A DNA stretch of 17,572 nucleotides, from positions 1 to 17,572 of the forward strand of contig CAXDOZ010000044.1 in the NCBI GenBank assembly GCA_963991145.1, given 5' to 3'. Made by a program: the position numbers and the translations under genes. Under the pieces are notes generated by a model that searched no databases, was not told where the DNA came from, and was given only the letters and a program-made list of their open reading frames with translations. Shown in pieces: positions 7,131 to 14,179 of the stretch. The number at the start of each line of letters is the position of its first letter. The first letter of the stretch is position 1. The DNA comes from CAXDOZ01 sp963991145 (lineage in GTDB: Bacteria > Bacteroidota > Bacteroidia > Chitinophagales > JABDMM01).

Positions 7131-8027
7131 TTAAAACAAGATCTTATTCAAAAGCCCGAAGCCTTCTTCGGGCTTTTTTATTTGGCCTAAGGTTGACAAG
7201 CTGCCAATCTGGATGCCATTGGTTCCTTCCTCGGGGAGAGAAGCTATTCCTTTCTTTAGTTCCAACTTTGGCAATCCATCTCGGTTGATACTGCCGTTAG
7301 CCGCACGCTGAAAGATCCACTCTTCAGTTTTGAATTTGTTTTCTGACAGTCTTTTAACCTCTTCAATTATTTCATTCGATAGTTCCAGGGTATCAAGGCC
7401 TTCCTCTTTAGAAAGCTCGGTCTTTATCTCATTTGTCATGACCTCAGAACTAATTGAAGTTGCTAATAGCTCAGAAATATTAGCCACCTCAGACCTTACC
7501 GAAGAAATTGCTCTGGTTTTTATGTCATAAGGATTCTCACCGAGAGAGCCGTTTAGGGACTTAAGGTCTGCATTGAGAAGAAGAGTTCCATGACTAATGA
7601 TCCTCCTCCGATTTGTGAACTGGGCATTACCGCTGATCTTAAATCCATCTGATACAATGTCACTGCGGTGATTCATTCCTGCCTCGAGGCCCAAATTCTT
7701 CAAGGCCCGAATGATCGGCCTATTGAACTCCCTGAAGTTGTTTACCAGATTGTCCTCATGAGGGCGAATAAATGCAAAGTTCAGATTGCCCCTTCCATGG
7801 TAAACAGTTCCACCTCCGCTTACCCGTCGGGCTACTGTAAGATCATTTTCCAGACAGTATCGAATATTCACTTCACGGAAGAAATTCTGATTCTTACCCA
7901 TCACTACTGCCTCATCATCTTCATAGAAAAGGCAAATTGATTGAGCTTCGAATTGACTACCGAGAAAGTATTCTTCTAAAGCGAGGTTAAAGAAAACATC
8001 CTTGCTTGAACTGATACATAATAGCAC
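7131..8027 (-). CDS. lplA: Lipoate-protein ligase A family protein, shortened C-terminus
   Basis: LplA activates lipoate with ATP and attaches it to a lysine of the E2/GcvH proteins of 2-oxoacid dehydrogenases and glycine cleavage. Of 298 residues, about 1-250 are the catalytic domain: ARRVSGGGTVYH (66-77), NLNFAF (81-86), DGFKISGNAQF (127-137) with the lipoyl-AMP-binding K130, SHGTLLL (145-151) and SSVRSEVANIS (175-185). E. coli LplA has 338 residues. Here the accessory domain begins (LELKKGI, 255-261) and then stops matching, so the last 37 residues are not recognisable and the usual GDFFG-type segment is absent. Other frames in the region do not restore it. The start is GTG, five codons after the upstream stop and in the same frame. 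Residues 285-292 are encoded by the neighbour's terminator hairpin. It may act as a transferase or need a partner; the family call is firm, the activity is not. Confidence 0.87.
   Translation of the reverse strand: MLLCISSSKDVFFNLALEEYFLGSQFEAQSICLFYEDDEAVVMGKNQNFFREVNIRYCLENDLTVARRVSGGGTVYHGRGNLNFAFIRPHEDNLVNNFREFNRPIIRALKNLGLEAGMNHRSDIVSDGFKISGNAQFTNRRRIISHGTLLLNADLKSLNGSLGENPYDIKTRAISSVRSEVANISELLATSISSEVMTNEIKTELSKEEGLDTLELSNEIIEEVKRLSENKFKTEEWIFQRAANGSINRDGLPKLELKKGIASLPEEGTNGIQIGSLSTLGQIKKPEEGFGLLNKILF
7153..7180 (+). terminator. Rho-independent terminator of the SPOR-like gene, inside lplA
   Basis: A perfect 9-base-pair stem, AGCCCGAAG (7153-7161) and CTTCGGGCT (7166-7174), closes a 4-base loop and runs into six Ts (7174-7179). 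It starts 22 bases after the plus-strand stop, a standard intrinsic terminator. The whole structure lies within the coding part of the convergent lplA gene, covering its residues 285-292. In the lplA direction the stem is followed by only four Ts (CTTTTG), so it should be weaker there, before the lplA stop at 7131-7133. Confidence 0.9.
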
Positions 8028-8042
8028 GGAGCAAAGATAATG

Positions 8043-9497
8043 TTATGCACTTCTGGAACTTGAATTACTTTTTTCCCATCCCTGCATATCATTCAGAATG
8101 CTCTTAAGCCATTGTTCGAGATCGAAGTTTTGAAGGCTGTTCTTCTCAAGAGGATCCTGAAGGATTGGAGAAATCTCACCTAACCATTTCTTGAGGTCAA
8201 GCTCAATACTGTTTCCCTGGGTCTTGCAAATTCTCCTTAGCATTTGAGTCATGCTGGCTTCTAGCTGGTTGAATTGCTGAGAGGCTTGCCAGAAGTCAGT
8301 TGAGAACTTGATTCTTTCTTCCAGGACTGCCCAGTTCCCCTGCATTAATAAATTGAACAGCTCAACTTTTAATGCAGCCGAGTATAGATCCTTGAACATA
8401 TTTGACCCATCCCCGGAACCGGTGATGTTTTGAATGTGTAGCAGACTCTTTGCATTGTTCCGTCTCCATAAGCAGGCTACGCCTAGATGATAATCGTAAA
8501 ACTTTCGATGCTCACCTTTAACATGCATGTTCGAATATGCAGTTTCCTCGAATAGTTCATTGATCTGAGGCTCCATGGAGACAACCGTATCAAACTTCTT
8601 TTGATGAAGGAGCGACTCTATTTCCAGGGATAGGGAGAAGTTCATTCTATCATAGCAGCCGATCTCACTTTTCACCTCAAGAGCTCTGATCTTACTAATA
8701 GCATCTTGAGTTTGAGGAATCATATCAAGCATCAATGCAGTTTTACCGCAGTCATAATAAGCGTAAATAAGGTTAGATGATGATCCGGCAAATTGAAGCG
8801 GATTGTTCTCCATCAGGCTTACAATCTGCTTATTAGTGGAGTATAGTTGCTTGGCATTTCCATCAAGTTCATACAAATGCTTTTCGCACCTCAATTGATA
8901 GTATCGACTGTAAACTGATAATGGGTTCTTATTCTTTTGGACAAATACATCCTCCTTTAGGTGGTCGTATTCGTAGGTGTCCATGATATTTTTGCTCGGA
9001 CCTCTCTTAATTAGCAGACGGTTCAGCTTAGTATCCAGAGACCATCTAGATAGAAGATCTATGGATTTATGGGTAGTGATCACATAGTCCTTTAAATGCT
9101 GATCCAATCTATTCTCAAAGGAGTCTTTCTCCCAGTCTACAGAACATAGGTAGATCTCTAATTGATGGATCAACTGCATTAAGGCATAATCCTCTTTAGA
9201 TTCAAATTCTTCTTTTAACTGGATCAATAGTTCTGAAGCCTCTTTGTAAAGCCCTTGCCAGAAAAGCACGTAAAGCTGAGACAGCTTTAAGAGTGCGCTT
9301 ACCTTCAGGTCCCTCTTTTTATTAGAGATAGAACATGCATCAAGAATGGCGTCGGCACATTCCATTTTAACTGAATCCTCTGAAATAGATTCCGGGTCCT
9401 CTAAACAGGAGCCTGGAAGGTCCCTAAGCTCTAGAATAGCTTTAGCATACCTGATCTGCTCAGGTTTTAGCTGATTTACGATCCTAATCAAATCCAT
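8043..9497 (-). CDS. Uncharacterised helical-repeat (TPR-like) cytosolic protein
   Basis: I do not recognise this 484-residue protein. It has no signal peptide, membrane span or catalytic motif. It is almost entirely alpha-helical, with helix pairs of about 35-40 residues that recall degenerate TPR or HEAT-type repeats, for example around 60-95 (LSQLYVLFWQGLYKEASELL), 240-270 and 375-400. Trp and Tyr are common at helix ends. The C-terminus ends in a Ser-rich tail (SNSSSRSA). It looks like a scaffold or protein-binding module. The gene follows a lipoprotein gene (38-base gap) and precedes lplA (15-base gap), so it is probably cotranscribed with hutI-ftcD and lplA, but nothing in the sequence ties it to histidine or lipoate metabolism. 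The ATG start is clear. Confidence 0.75.
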   Translation of the reverse strand: MDLIRIVNQLKPEQIRYAKAILELRDLPGSCLEDPESISEDSVKMECADAILDACSISNKKRDLKVSALLKLSQLYVLFWQGLYKEASELLIQLKEEFESKEDYALMQLIHQLEIYLCSVDWEKDSFENRLDQHLKDYVITTHKSIDLLSRWSLDTKLNRLLIKRGPSKNIMDTYEYDHLKEDVFVQKNKNPLSVYSRYYQLRCEKHLYELDGNAKQLYSTNKQIVSLMENNPLQFAGSSSNLIYAYYDCGKTALMLDMIPQTQDAISKIRALEVKSEIGCYDRMNFSLSLEIESLLHQKKFDTVVSMEPQINELFEETAYSNMHVKGEHRKFYDYHLGVACLWRRNNAKSLLHIQNITGSGDGSNMFKDLYSAALKVELFNLLMQGNWAVLEERIKFSTDFWQASQQFNQLEASMTQMLRRICKTQGNSIELDLKKWLGEISPILQDPLEKNSLQNFDLEQWLKSILNDMQGWEKSNSSSRSA

Positions 9498-9535
9498 TAG
9501 GGATTTTTACGGATTTGATTGAATAAGTGTTTCGA

Positions 9536-10057
9536 TTAATCTGTAAGCTTGAAACTCCCTACAGACTTGAAAAAGATGGGTTCAAACTCTCTGAATGTCT
9601 TTGCATCGGCACTGCAATTAACGATGAATGCCTGATTCCCGTCCTCAATAACCAGGGCAAGAGCCTTAATTCTAGTCGATTCGTATGTATGCAGATATAT
9701 GAAGTATTGGTGCTGATATTCCATTCCTTCGATGGTACCAACATCCTCAAGCTTAAAGCCTTCCAGGCTTTCCATATTCTCCAAACTCAGATCCATGTAT
9801 ACATCAAAGCTGAACTCACCTTTATTCTCTACACCAACATTGATGCTCTCGGCAAAATCATCTAATGGGCCCTGTGATGGACTGTGAAAGATCACTTTGA
9901 TGTAACCCTCATCACTCGGCTGCTCGATCTCCCAACCTTCCGGAAAACCAAGCTCAAAACCGTATTCCTCATCAGAGTATGTTTCAAGCTCTGTTGGAAT
10001 ATCAGTGCATGAGAATAGGAGTAAAGGACCTACTAAAAGAAATAAGAGCTTTTTCAT
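9536..10057 (-). CDS. Lipoprotein with PsbP/DcrB-like domain
   Basis: A 173-residue lipoprotein. The N-terminus is a type II signal peptide: MKK, a Leu-rich core and lipobox LFSC with the lipidated Cys17. After a short linker, residues of about 26-172 look like the PsbP/DcrB (DUF1795-like) alpha-beta fold: YGFELGFPEGWEI near the start, a middle NVGVEN strand, and a final KSVGSFKL. Proteins of this fold have varied or unknown roles, so no function is claimed. The reading frame stays open 23 codons further upstream into ftcD, but the ATG at 10057 gives the signal peptide and lies one base after the ftcD stop (TAGAATG), so it is chosen. The gene sits between ftcD and the unknown helical protein in a minus-strand operon. 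Confidence 0.8.
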   Translation of the reverse strand: MKKLLFLLVGPLLLFSCTDIPTELETYSDEEYGFELGFPEGWEIEQPSDEGYIKVIFHSPSQGPLDDFAESINVGVENKGEFSFDVYMDLSLENMESLEGFKLEDVGTIEGMEYQHQYFIYLHTYESTRIKALALVIEDGNQAFIVNCSADAKTFREFEPIFFKSVGSFKLTD

Positions 10058-10058
10058 T

Positions 10059-11741
10059 CTAAAGCTTTGACTCAACAATTGAAAGGATTTCCTCCTCCTT
10101 TTGTTTAGCTTCTTCGACCATTGCACTTGCTTCAGCCACCTTTGCTTCCGCCCATGCTCTGTCTTTTAGATCAGCAGCATTGATCTTCACATTGAGATAG
10201 GCACCAATAACTGCACTACGCGCGCAAAGCGCTCCAACCCCTGCATCTGTTACAGAGTTAGGATTCCCAATCTCAGCCATTGCTTTGATCAACTCTAAAG
10301 AGCTAAAACTAACTTCCATGACCTTGAAAGGCACTTCAATTGCATATTTGGTAGCCTCCTGAATGGCAGCGCTTCGCGCCGATTTCTCTTCTTCAGATCC
10401 TTTAGGTAATCTGAAAGCATCCATGATCTTATTGAAGGCATTGGTGTCTTCATCCACCAAAGAGATCAGCTCATCCTTAATCGATTGGCCTTTCTCAGCC
10501 CACTGAGAAAACTCTTCCCAACGGCTATCCCATCCTCTTTTATGAGAAGAGAGGTTCGCTACCATTGTGGCAAGTGAGGCTCCTAAAGCACCAACATAAG
10601 CAGATATTGATCCACCTCCAGGAGCGGGACTCTCAGAGGCCGTTTCATTTGCAAATCCTTTCAGATCCATCTGGATCAAAGGAGCATGCACATCTTCTTC
10701 AAGAATATATTCGATGATCTTTTTCTTTGGATCAAATGGTCCCAGTTCATCTAATCCCATGCTCTTTACCGCAATGTGGATCTTGTCATCTTCAGAGATT
10801 CCAAGACTTCTTTTTTGCTTGGTCAAAAAGTAGTCTCCAGCATCAAGCATGGCTTTTTTGGGAAGAAGACCCACGATCTCAGAACCGGTAACTCTTAAAC
10901 CGCGATTGTGAGCAGATGTCACACAAGCATCAAATGCTTCGTGAAGAGAGGTGATTGAAATATTTGTAAGGTTCATGCTGATTTGAGCTACGCCGTATTC
11001 CTCGATAAACCAACCAATTCCTTTCACTGCTTTTAGCATTCCTGGCTCGCGCACAGGTTCCCCATTCTCATCAGTTACTACCTCTCCTGTAATAGGATCT
11101 CCTTCGCGCTTGATCCTACCTTTTTCACGCACATCGAAGGCAACTGAGTTCGCTCTTCTAACAGAGCTCGTATTCAGGTTTACATTGTAAGCAATTAGAA
11201 AATCTCTGGCTCCAATTGCAATGTTTCCACTTTTAGCATTGAACTCAGCTGGACCGAAATCTGGTTTCCATTTGTCCTCGGTTATCTTCTGAGCAATTCC
11301 TTCATACTCGCCTGCTCTAACTTCGGCAAGGTTTTGACGGTAGTCGGCGCTTGCTGCATTCTCATATAGATAAACAGGAATACCTAATTCCTTTCCAACT
11401 CTCTCACCTAGCTTCTTTGCACATTCAATGCAATCTTCCATGCTCGCATTGGCAACTGGCACGAAAGGACAAACATCAGTAGCACCAAATCTTGGGTGCT
11501 CACCTGAATGCTCACGCATGTCAATAAGCTCTGATGCTCTCTTGATTAAAAGGAAAGCAGCTTCTACCAGAGGCTGTGGCTCACCTACGAATGTGATCAC
11601 AGTTCTATTGGTAGCAGCCCCGGGATCTACATCTAGCAGCTTTACACCATTTACCTGCTCAACAGTCTGAGCTATTTCATTATAGATTTCGGGATTTCTT
11701 CCCTCACTGATATTTGGGACACATTCAATGAGCTTGCGCAT
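10059..11741 (-). CDS. ftcD: Glutamate formimidoyltransferase / formimidoyl-THF cyclodeaminase fusion
   Basis: This cytosolic enzyme moves the formimino group from N-formimino-L-glutamate to tetrahydrofolate, giving glutamate, and then releases ammonia to form 5,10-methenyl-THF. It ends histidine breakdown and feeds the one-carbon pool. Residues of about 1-330 are the formiminotransferase (opening LIECVPNISEGRN; EHPRFGATD with H82, the same position as the catalytic His82 of the mammalian enzyme). Residues of about 358-560 are the cyclodeaminase (SPAPGGGSISAYVGALGAS at 371-389, then VDEDTNAF and FRLPKGSEEEK). At 560 residues it resembles the two-domain mammalian FTCD (541). An insertion of roughly 15-20 residues at about 212-230 (DPITGEVVTDENGEPV) is absent from the mammalian enzyme. 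hutI lies 55 bases upstream on the same strand, supplying its substrate. Confidence 0.96.
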   Translation of the reverse strand: MRKLIECVPNISEGRNPEIYNEIAQTVEQVNGVKLLDVDPGAATNRTVITFVGEPQPLVEAAFLLIKRASELIDMREHSGEHPRFGATDVCPFVPVANASMEDCIECAKKLGERVGKELGIPVYLYENAASADYRQNLAEVRAGEYEGIAQKITEDKWKPDFGPAEFNAKSGNIAIGARDFLIAYNVNLNTSSVRRANSVAFDVREKGRIKREGDPITGEVVTDENGEPVREPGMLKAVKGIGWFIEEYGVAQISMNLTNISITSLHEAFDACVTSAHNRGLRVTGSEIVGLLPKKAMLDAGDYFLTKQKRSLGISEDDKIHIAVKSMGLDELGPFDPKKKIIEYILEEDVHAPLIQMDLKGFANETASESPAPGGGSISAYVGALGASLATMVANLSSHKRGWDSRWEEFSQWAEKGQSIKDELISLVDEDTNAFNKIMDAFRLPKGSEEEKSARSAAIQEATKYAIEVPFKVMEVSFSSLELIKAMAEIGNPNSVTDAGVGALCARSAVIGAYLNVKINAADLKDRAWAEAKVAEASAMVEEAKQKEEEILSIVESKL

Positions 11742-11796
11742 GATTTCGATTTTGCTGCGAAATTGAGAATAATGCCCAAAAAAAGAGGAGTTTTCT

Positions 11797-13032
11797 TTAG
11801 ATAATACGCTCTCCTTGCAGCCACATTTCTCTAACGTGCGATGAGCCGAATGAATAGGCTAGAAGGGCAGGAGTGCGATCCTTCTCCATGACATTGAAAT
11901 TTGCCTCTTTTCCGGGGGCCAAACTTCCATGACTACTCTGTAATTCCATTGCGTGAGCAGCATTGATAGTCGCTGCGTTCATGGCCTCCTCGGGTAGCAT
12001 TCTCATCTTGATACAGGATAGGGAGATCACGAAAGGCATATTACCACTTGGAGTAGATCCGGGATTATAATCTGTTGCTATTGAAACAGGCAAGCCTGAA
12101 TCAATTAGCTTTCTTGCCGGAGCATATTCCAGATTTAGAAAGAAGGCAGTGGATGGTAATAAGGTCGGCATTGTTTTTCCTGATAAAAGAGATCTGATCT
12201 CGTCTTCTCCAACACATTCAAGGTGATCTACCGAAATAGCTCCATGTTCAACCCCAACCTGAACACCACCGGAATAATCAAGCTCATTAGCGTGGATCTT
12301 AGCTTTCAATCCTCTTTTTTGCCCTGCTTCAATGATCGTTGCTGTTTCAGCCGGAGTGAAAAAACCACGATCACAAAAGACATCTACATAATCTGCCAGG
12401 CCCTCATCAGCGATTTCAGGTATCATTCTATCGGTGACAAGTTTGACGTACTCTTCTCTGTTTTGCTTGTATTCAGGTGGAATAGCATGGGCACCAAGGA
12501 AAGTAGACTTGATGGTAATTGGAAACTTCTCTTTCAATCGACGAATAACCCTCAGCATTTTAAGCTCTGATTCATAGCTTAATCCGTATCCGCTTTTTAC
12601 CTCAAGAGCACAGGTGCCAAAGCGCATCACTTCTTCCACTCTTTTGCTGGCAGAGAAAAAGAGATCATCCTCATCAGTATCTCTCAATCTAAGAGCAGAG
12701 TTTAAGATTCCACCTCCTTCTTCTGCGATCTGCTCGTAGCTCTTGCCTTCAATTCGCATTACAAATTCACGCTCTCGGGAAGTAGCGTAAACAATATGTG
12801 TATGTGAGTCACACCAGGATGGCATTACTGTGGCTCCGTTAAGTTCTACCTTTTTATAGCTCCCTTCGGGAGGATTGGCCATCGGGCCGAAGGCCTTTAC
12901 AAGGCCATTCTCAACCAATAACCAGGCATCTTCAATGAATTCGAACTGCTTCATTTCTTCACCTTTTAAAGGTGATTCTGAATTCTGCGTGCCAGTGTAT
13001 AGCTTTCCAATGTGGCAAAAGAGTGTAAGCAT
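11797..13032 (-). CDS. hutI: Imidazolonepropionase HutI
   Basis: HutI opens the ring of 4-imidazolone-5-propionate to give N-formimino-L-glutamate, the substrate of the next gene, ftcD. At 411 residues it fits the family and is an amidohydrolase-fold metal enzyme. Metal-site and active-site residues visible are DSHTH (H77, H79), KIHANE (H247, E250), DHLECV (H270) and IATDYNPG (D321). LGAHAIPPEY (H182) and DVFCDRGFFTPAET (217-230) are also typical of HutI. The first two histidine-breakdown genes (hutH, hutU) are not in the window. The ATG at 13032 begins about 65 bases from the divergent aroC start, so the two promoters must share a very small space. I could not find a convincing -7 element for hutI there. 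Confidence 0.97.
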   Translation of the reverse strand: MLTLFCHIGKLYTGTQNSESPLKGEEMKQFEFIEDAWLLVENGLVKAFGPMANPPEGSYKKVELNGATVMPSWCDSHTHIVYATSREREFVMRIEGKSYEQIAEEGGGILNSALRLRDTDEDDLFFSASKRVEEVMRFGTCALEVKSGYGLSYESELKMLRVIRRLKEKFPITIKSTFLGAHAIPPEYKQNREEYVKLVTDRMIPEIADEGLADYVDVFCDRGFFTPAETATIIEAGQKRGLKAKIHANELDYSGGVQVGVEHGAISVDHLECVGEDEIRSLLSGKTMPTLLPSTAFFLNLEYAPARKLIDSGLPVSIATDYNPGSTPSGNMPFVISLSCIKMRMLPEEAMNAATINAAHAMELQSSHGSLAPGKEANFNVMEKDRTPALLAYSFGSSHVREMWLQGERII

Positions 13033-13064
13033 GCGACGAAGTTAATCAATGAAGTGAATGAGCC

Positions 13065-13092
13065 TTGAGGATAGCTTAAAAATGTATTTTTG
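13065..13092 (+). promoter_or_regulatory. Candidate aroC promoter with almost no leader
   Basis: TTG at 13065-13067 and TATTTTTG at 13085-13092 are separated by 17 bases. This fits the flavobacterial TTG-N17-23-TAnnTTTG pattern. The -7 element ends only four bases before the aroC ATG at 13097, so transcription would start at or very near the start codon. It lies in the 64-base divergent gap with hutI. Confidence 0.5.
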
Positions 13093-13096
13093 CCCC

Positions 13097-14176
13097 ATGC
13101 CGGGTAACTCTTTCGGGCAAATATTCAAAGTCAGCACTTTTGGTGAATCACACGGCTCAGGAATCGGTGCTGTGATAGATGGTTGTCCGGCAGGATTAGA
13201 GGTCTCTATTGAGAAGATCCAGGAGGATCTCGACCGCAGGAAACCTGGCCAATCAAAACTATCTAGTCCAAGAAAAGAATCCGATCAGGTACAGGTACTA
13301 TCAGGAATATTCGAAGGAGTGAGCACTGGTGCTCCAATCGCCCTCTTTATTCCAAATGCTGATCAGCGCCCTAAGGACTATTCACATATCAAAGACAGCT
13401 TTAGACCATCCCATGCAGATTTCACTTATGAAGCTAAGTATGGCTTGAGAGATTATCGAGGTGGCGGGAGATCTTCAGCAAGAGAAACAGCTGCCCGTGT
13501 TGCTGCAGGATCTATTGCGAAACAACTGCTTGAAAGCTTCAATATCTCCATACTTGGATTTGTAAGTAGAGTTGGAGGTGAAGAGATTCAAGTGTCTGAC
13601 AATCAATTCAGTAGGTCTGATGTAGAAGCCAGTATAGTAAGGTGCCCTGATCCCGCTTCGTCACAACGAATGGAGAACCTGATTGAAGAGGTCAAGAAGA
13701 AAGGAGATAGTCTGGGAGGAGCAATAAGATGTATTGTAAATAACCCTCCTGTTGGACTTGGCGAACCGGTTTTTGATAAGCTTCACGCTGATCTTGGTAA
13801 AGCAATGATGAGCATTAATGCAGTGAAGGGATTCGAGATCGGATCTGGAATCGAAGGAACAAAAAGAATGGGTTCTGAAGAGAACGATATTTTTGAGGAT
13901 AGCGGGGGAGAGGTAAAGACTAGAACAAACAATTCCGGAGGCATTCAGGGCGGAATTAGCAATGGAATGCCAATCGTTTTCACAACACATTTCAAACCCG
14001 TTGCGACATTGATGCGGGATCAGGAATCGGTTGATAAGGATGGAAATGAAGTGGTTATTGAAGGGAAAGGCAGACATGACCCCTGTGTAGTGCCAAGAGC
14101 AGTGCCCATAGTAGAGGCAATGGCTGCTTTAACATTAGTAGATCATCTGTTGCGCAATCGTAGCGCGAAAATTTAA
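13097..14176 (+). CDS. aroC: Chorismate synthase
   Basis: AroC makes chorismate from EPSP with reduced FMN, the last common step to aromatic amino acids and folate. With this start it has 359 residues (E. coli 361). Signatures visible are FGESHGSGIGAVIDG (15-29, H19), RPSHADFTY (103-111, H106), YRGGGRSSARETAARVAAG in the FMN-binding part, and NNSGGIQGGISNGMPI near the C-terminus. The frame is open from 13058, but the start at 13097 (MPGNSFGQIF) aligns with the usual MAGNTxGxxF opening, and the upstream 13 codons (MSLEDSLKMYFCP) overlap the promoter. It heads a plus-strand operon, with the symporter gene three bases after its stop. Confidence 0.97.
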   Translation: MPGNSFGQIFKVSTFGESHGSGIGAVIDGCPAGLEVSIEKIQEDLDRRKPGQSKLSSPRKESDQVQVLSGIFEGVSTGAPIALFIPNADQRPKDYSHIKDSFRPSHADFTYEAKYGLRDYRGGGRSSARETAARVAAGSIAKQLLESFNISILGFVSRVGGEEIQVSDNQFSRSDVEASIVRCPDPASSQRMENLIEEVKKKGDSLGGAIRCIVNNPPVGLGEPVFDKLHADLGKAMMSINAVKGFEIGSGIEGTKRMGSEENDIFEDSGGEVKTRTNNSGGIQGGISNGMPIVFTTHFKPVATLMRDQESVDKDGNEVVIEGKGRHDPCVVPRAVPIVEAMAALTLVDHLLRNRSAKI

Positions 14177-14179
14177 TAC

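Noticed and set aside
7131..7265. Simple frameshift as the cause of the short LplA
   Set aside because: Reading the other two minus-strand frames through this region did not give a typical LplA C-terminus, so a single frameshift does not explain it; true loss or divergence is more likely.
9527..9865. 112-codon open frame on the plus strand over the lipoprotein gene
   Set aside because: The minus-strand frame has a clear signal peptide with lipobox and a recognisable fold; the plus-strand product has neither.
10058..10126. 23-codon N-terminal extension of the lipoprotein into ftcD
   Set aside because: The extension is highly basic, would bury the signal peptide, and overlaps the conserved end of FtcD; the ATG at 10057 is one base after the ftcD stop.
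12223..12570. 115-codon open frame on the plus strand inside hutI
   Set aside because: It overlaps conserved HutI metal-site sequence in antisense and has no domain or upstream signal.
13058..13096. 13-codon N-terminal extension of AroC
   Set aside because: The family opening (MxGNxxGxxF) begins at 13097, and the extension would sit on top of the likely promoter.
13661..14077. 138-codon open frame on the minus strand inside aroC
   Set aside because: It lies fully antisense to well-conserved AroC motifs and its translation shows no recognisable domain, so it is a shadow frame.
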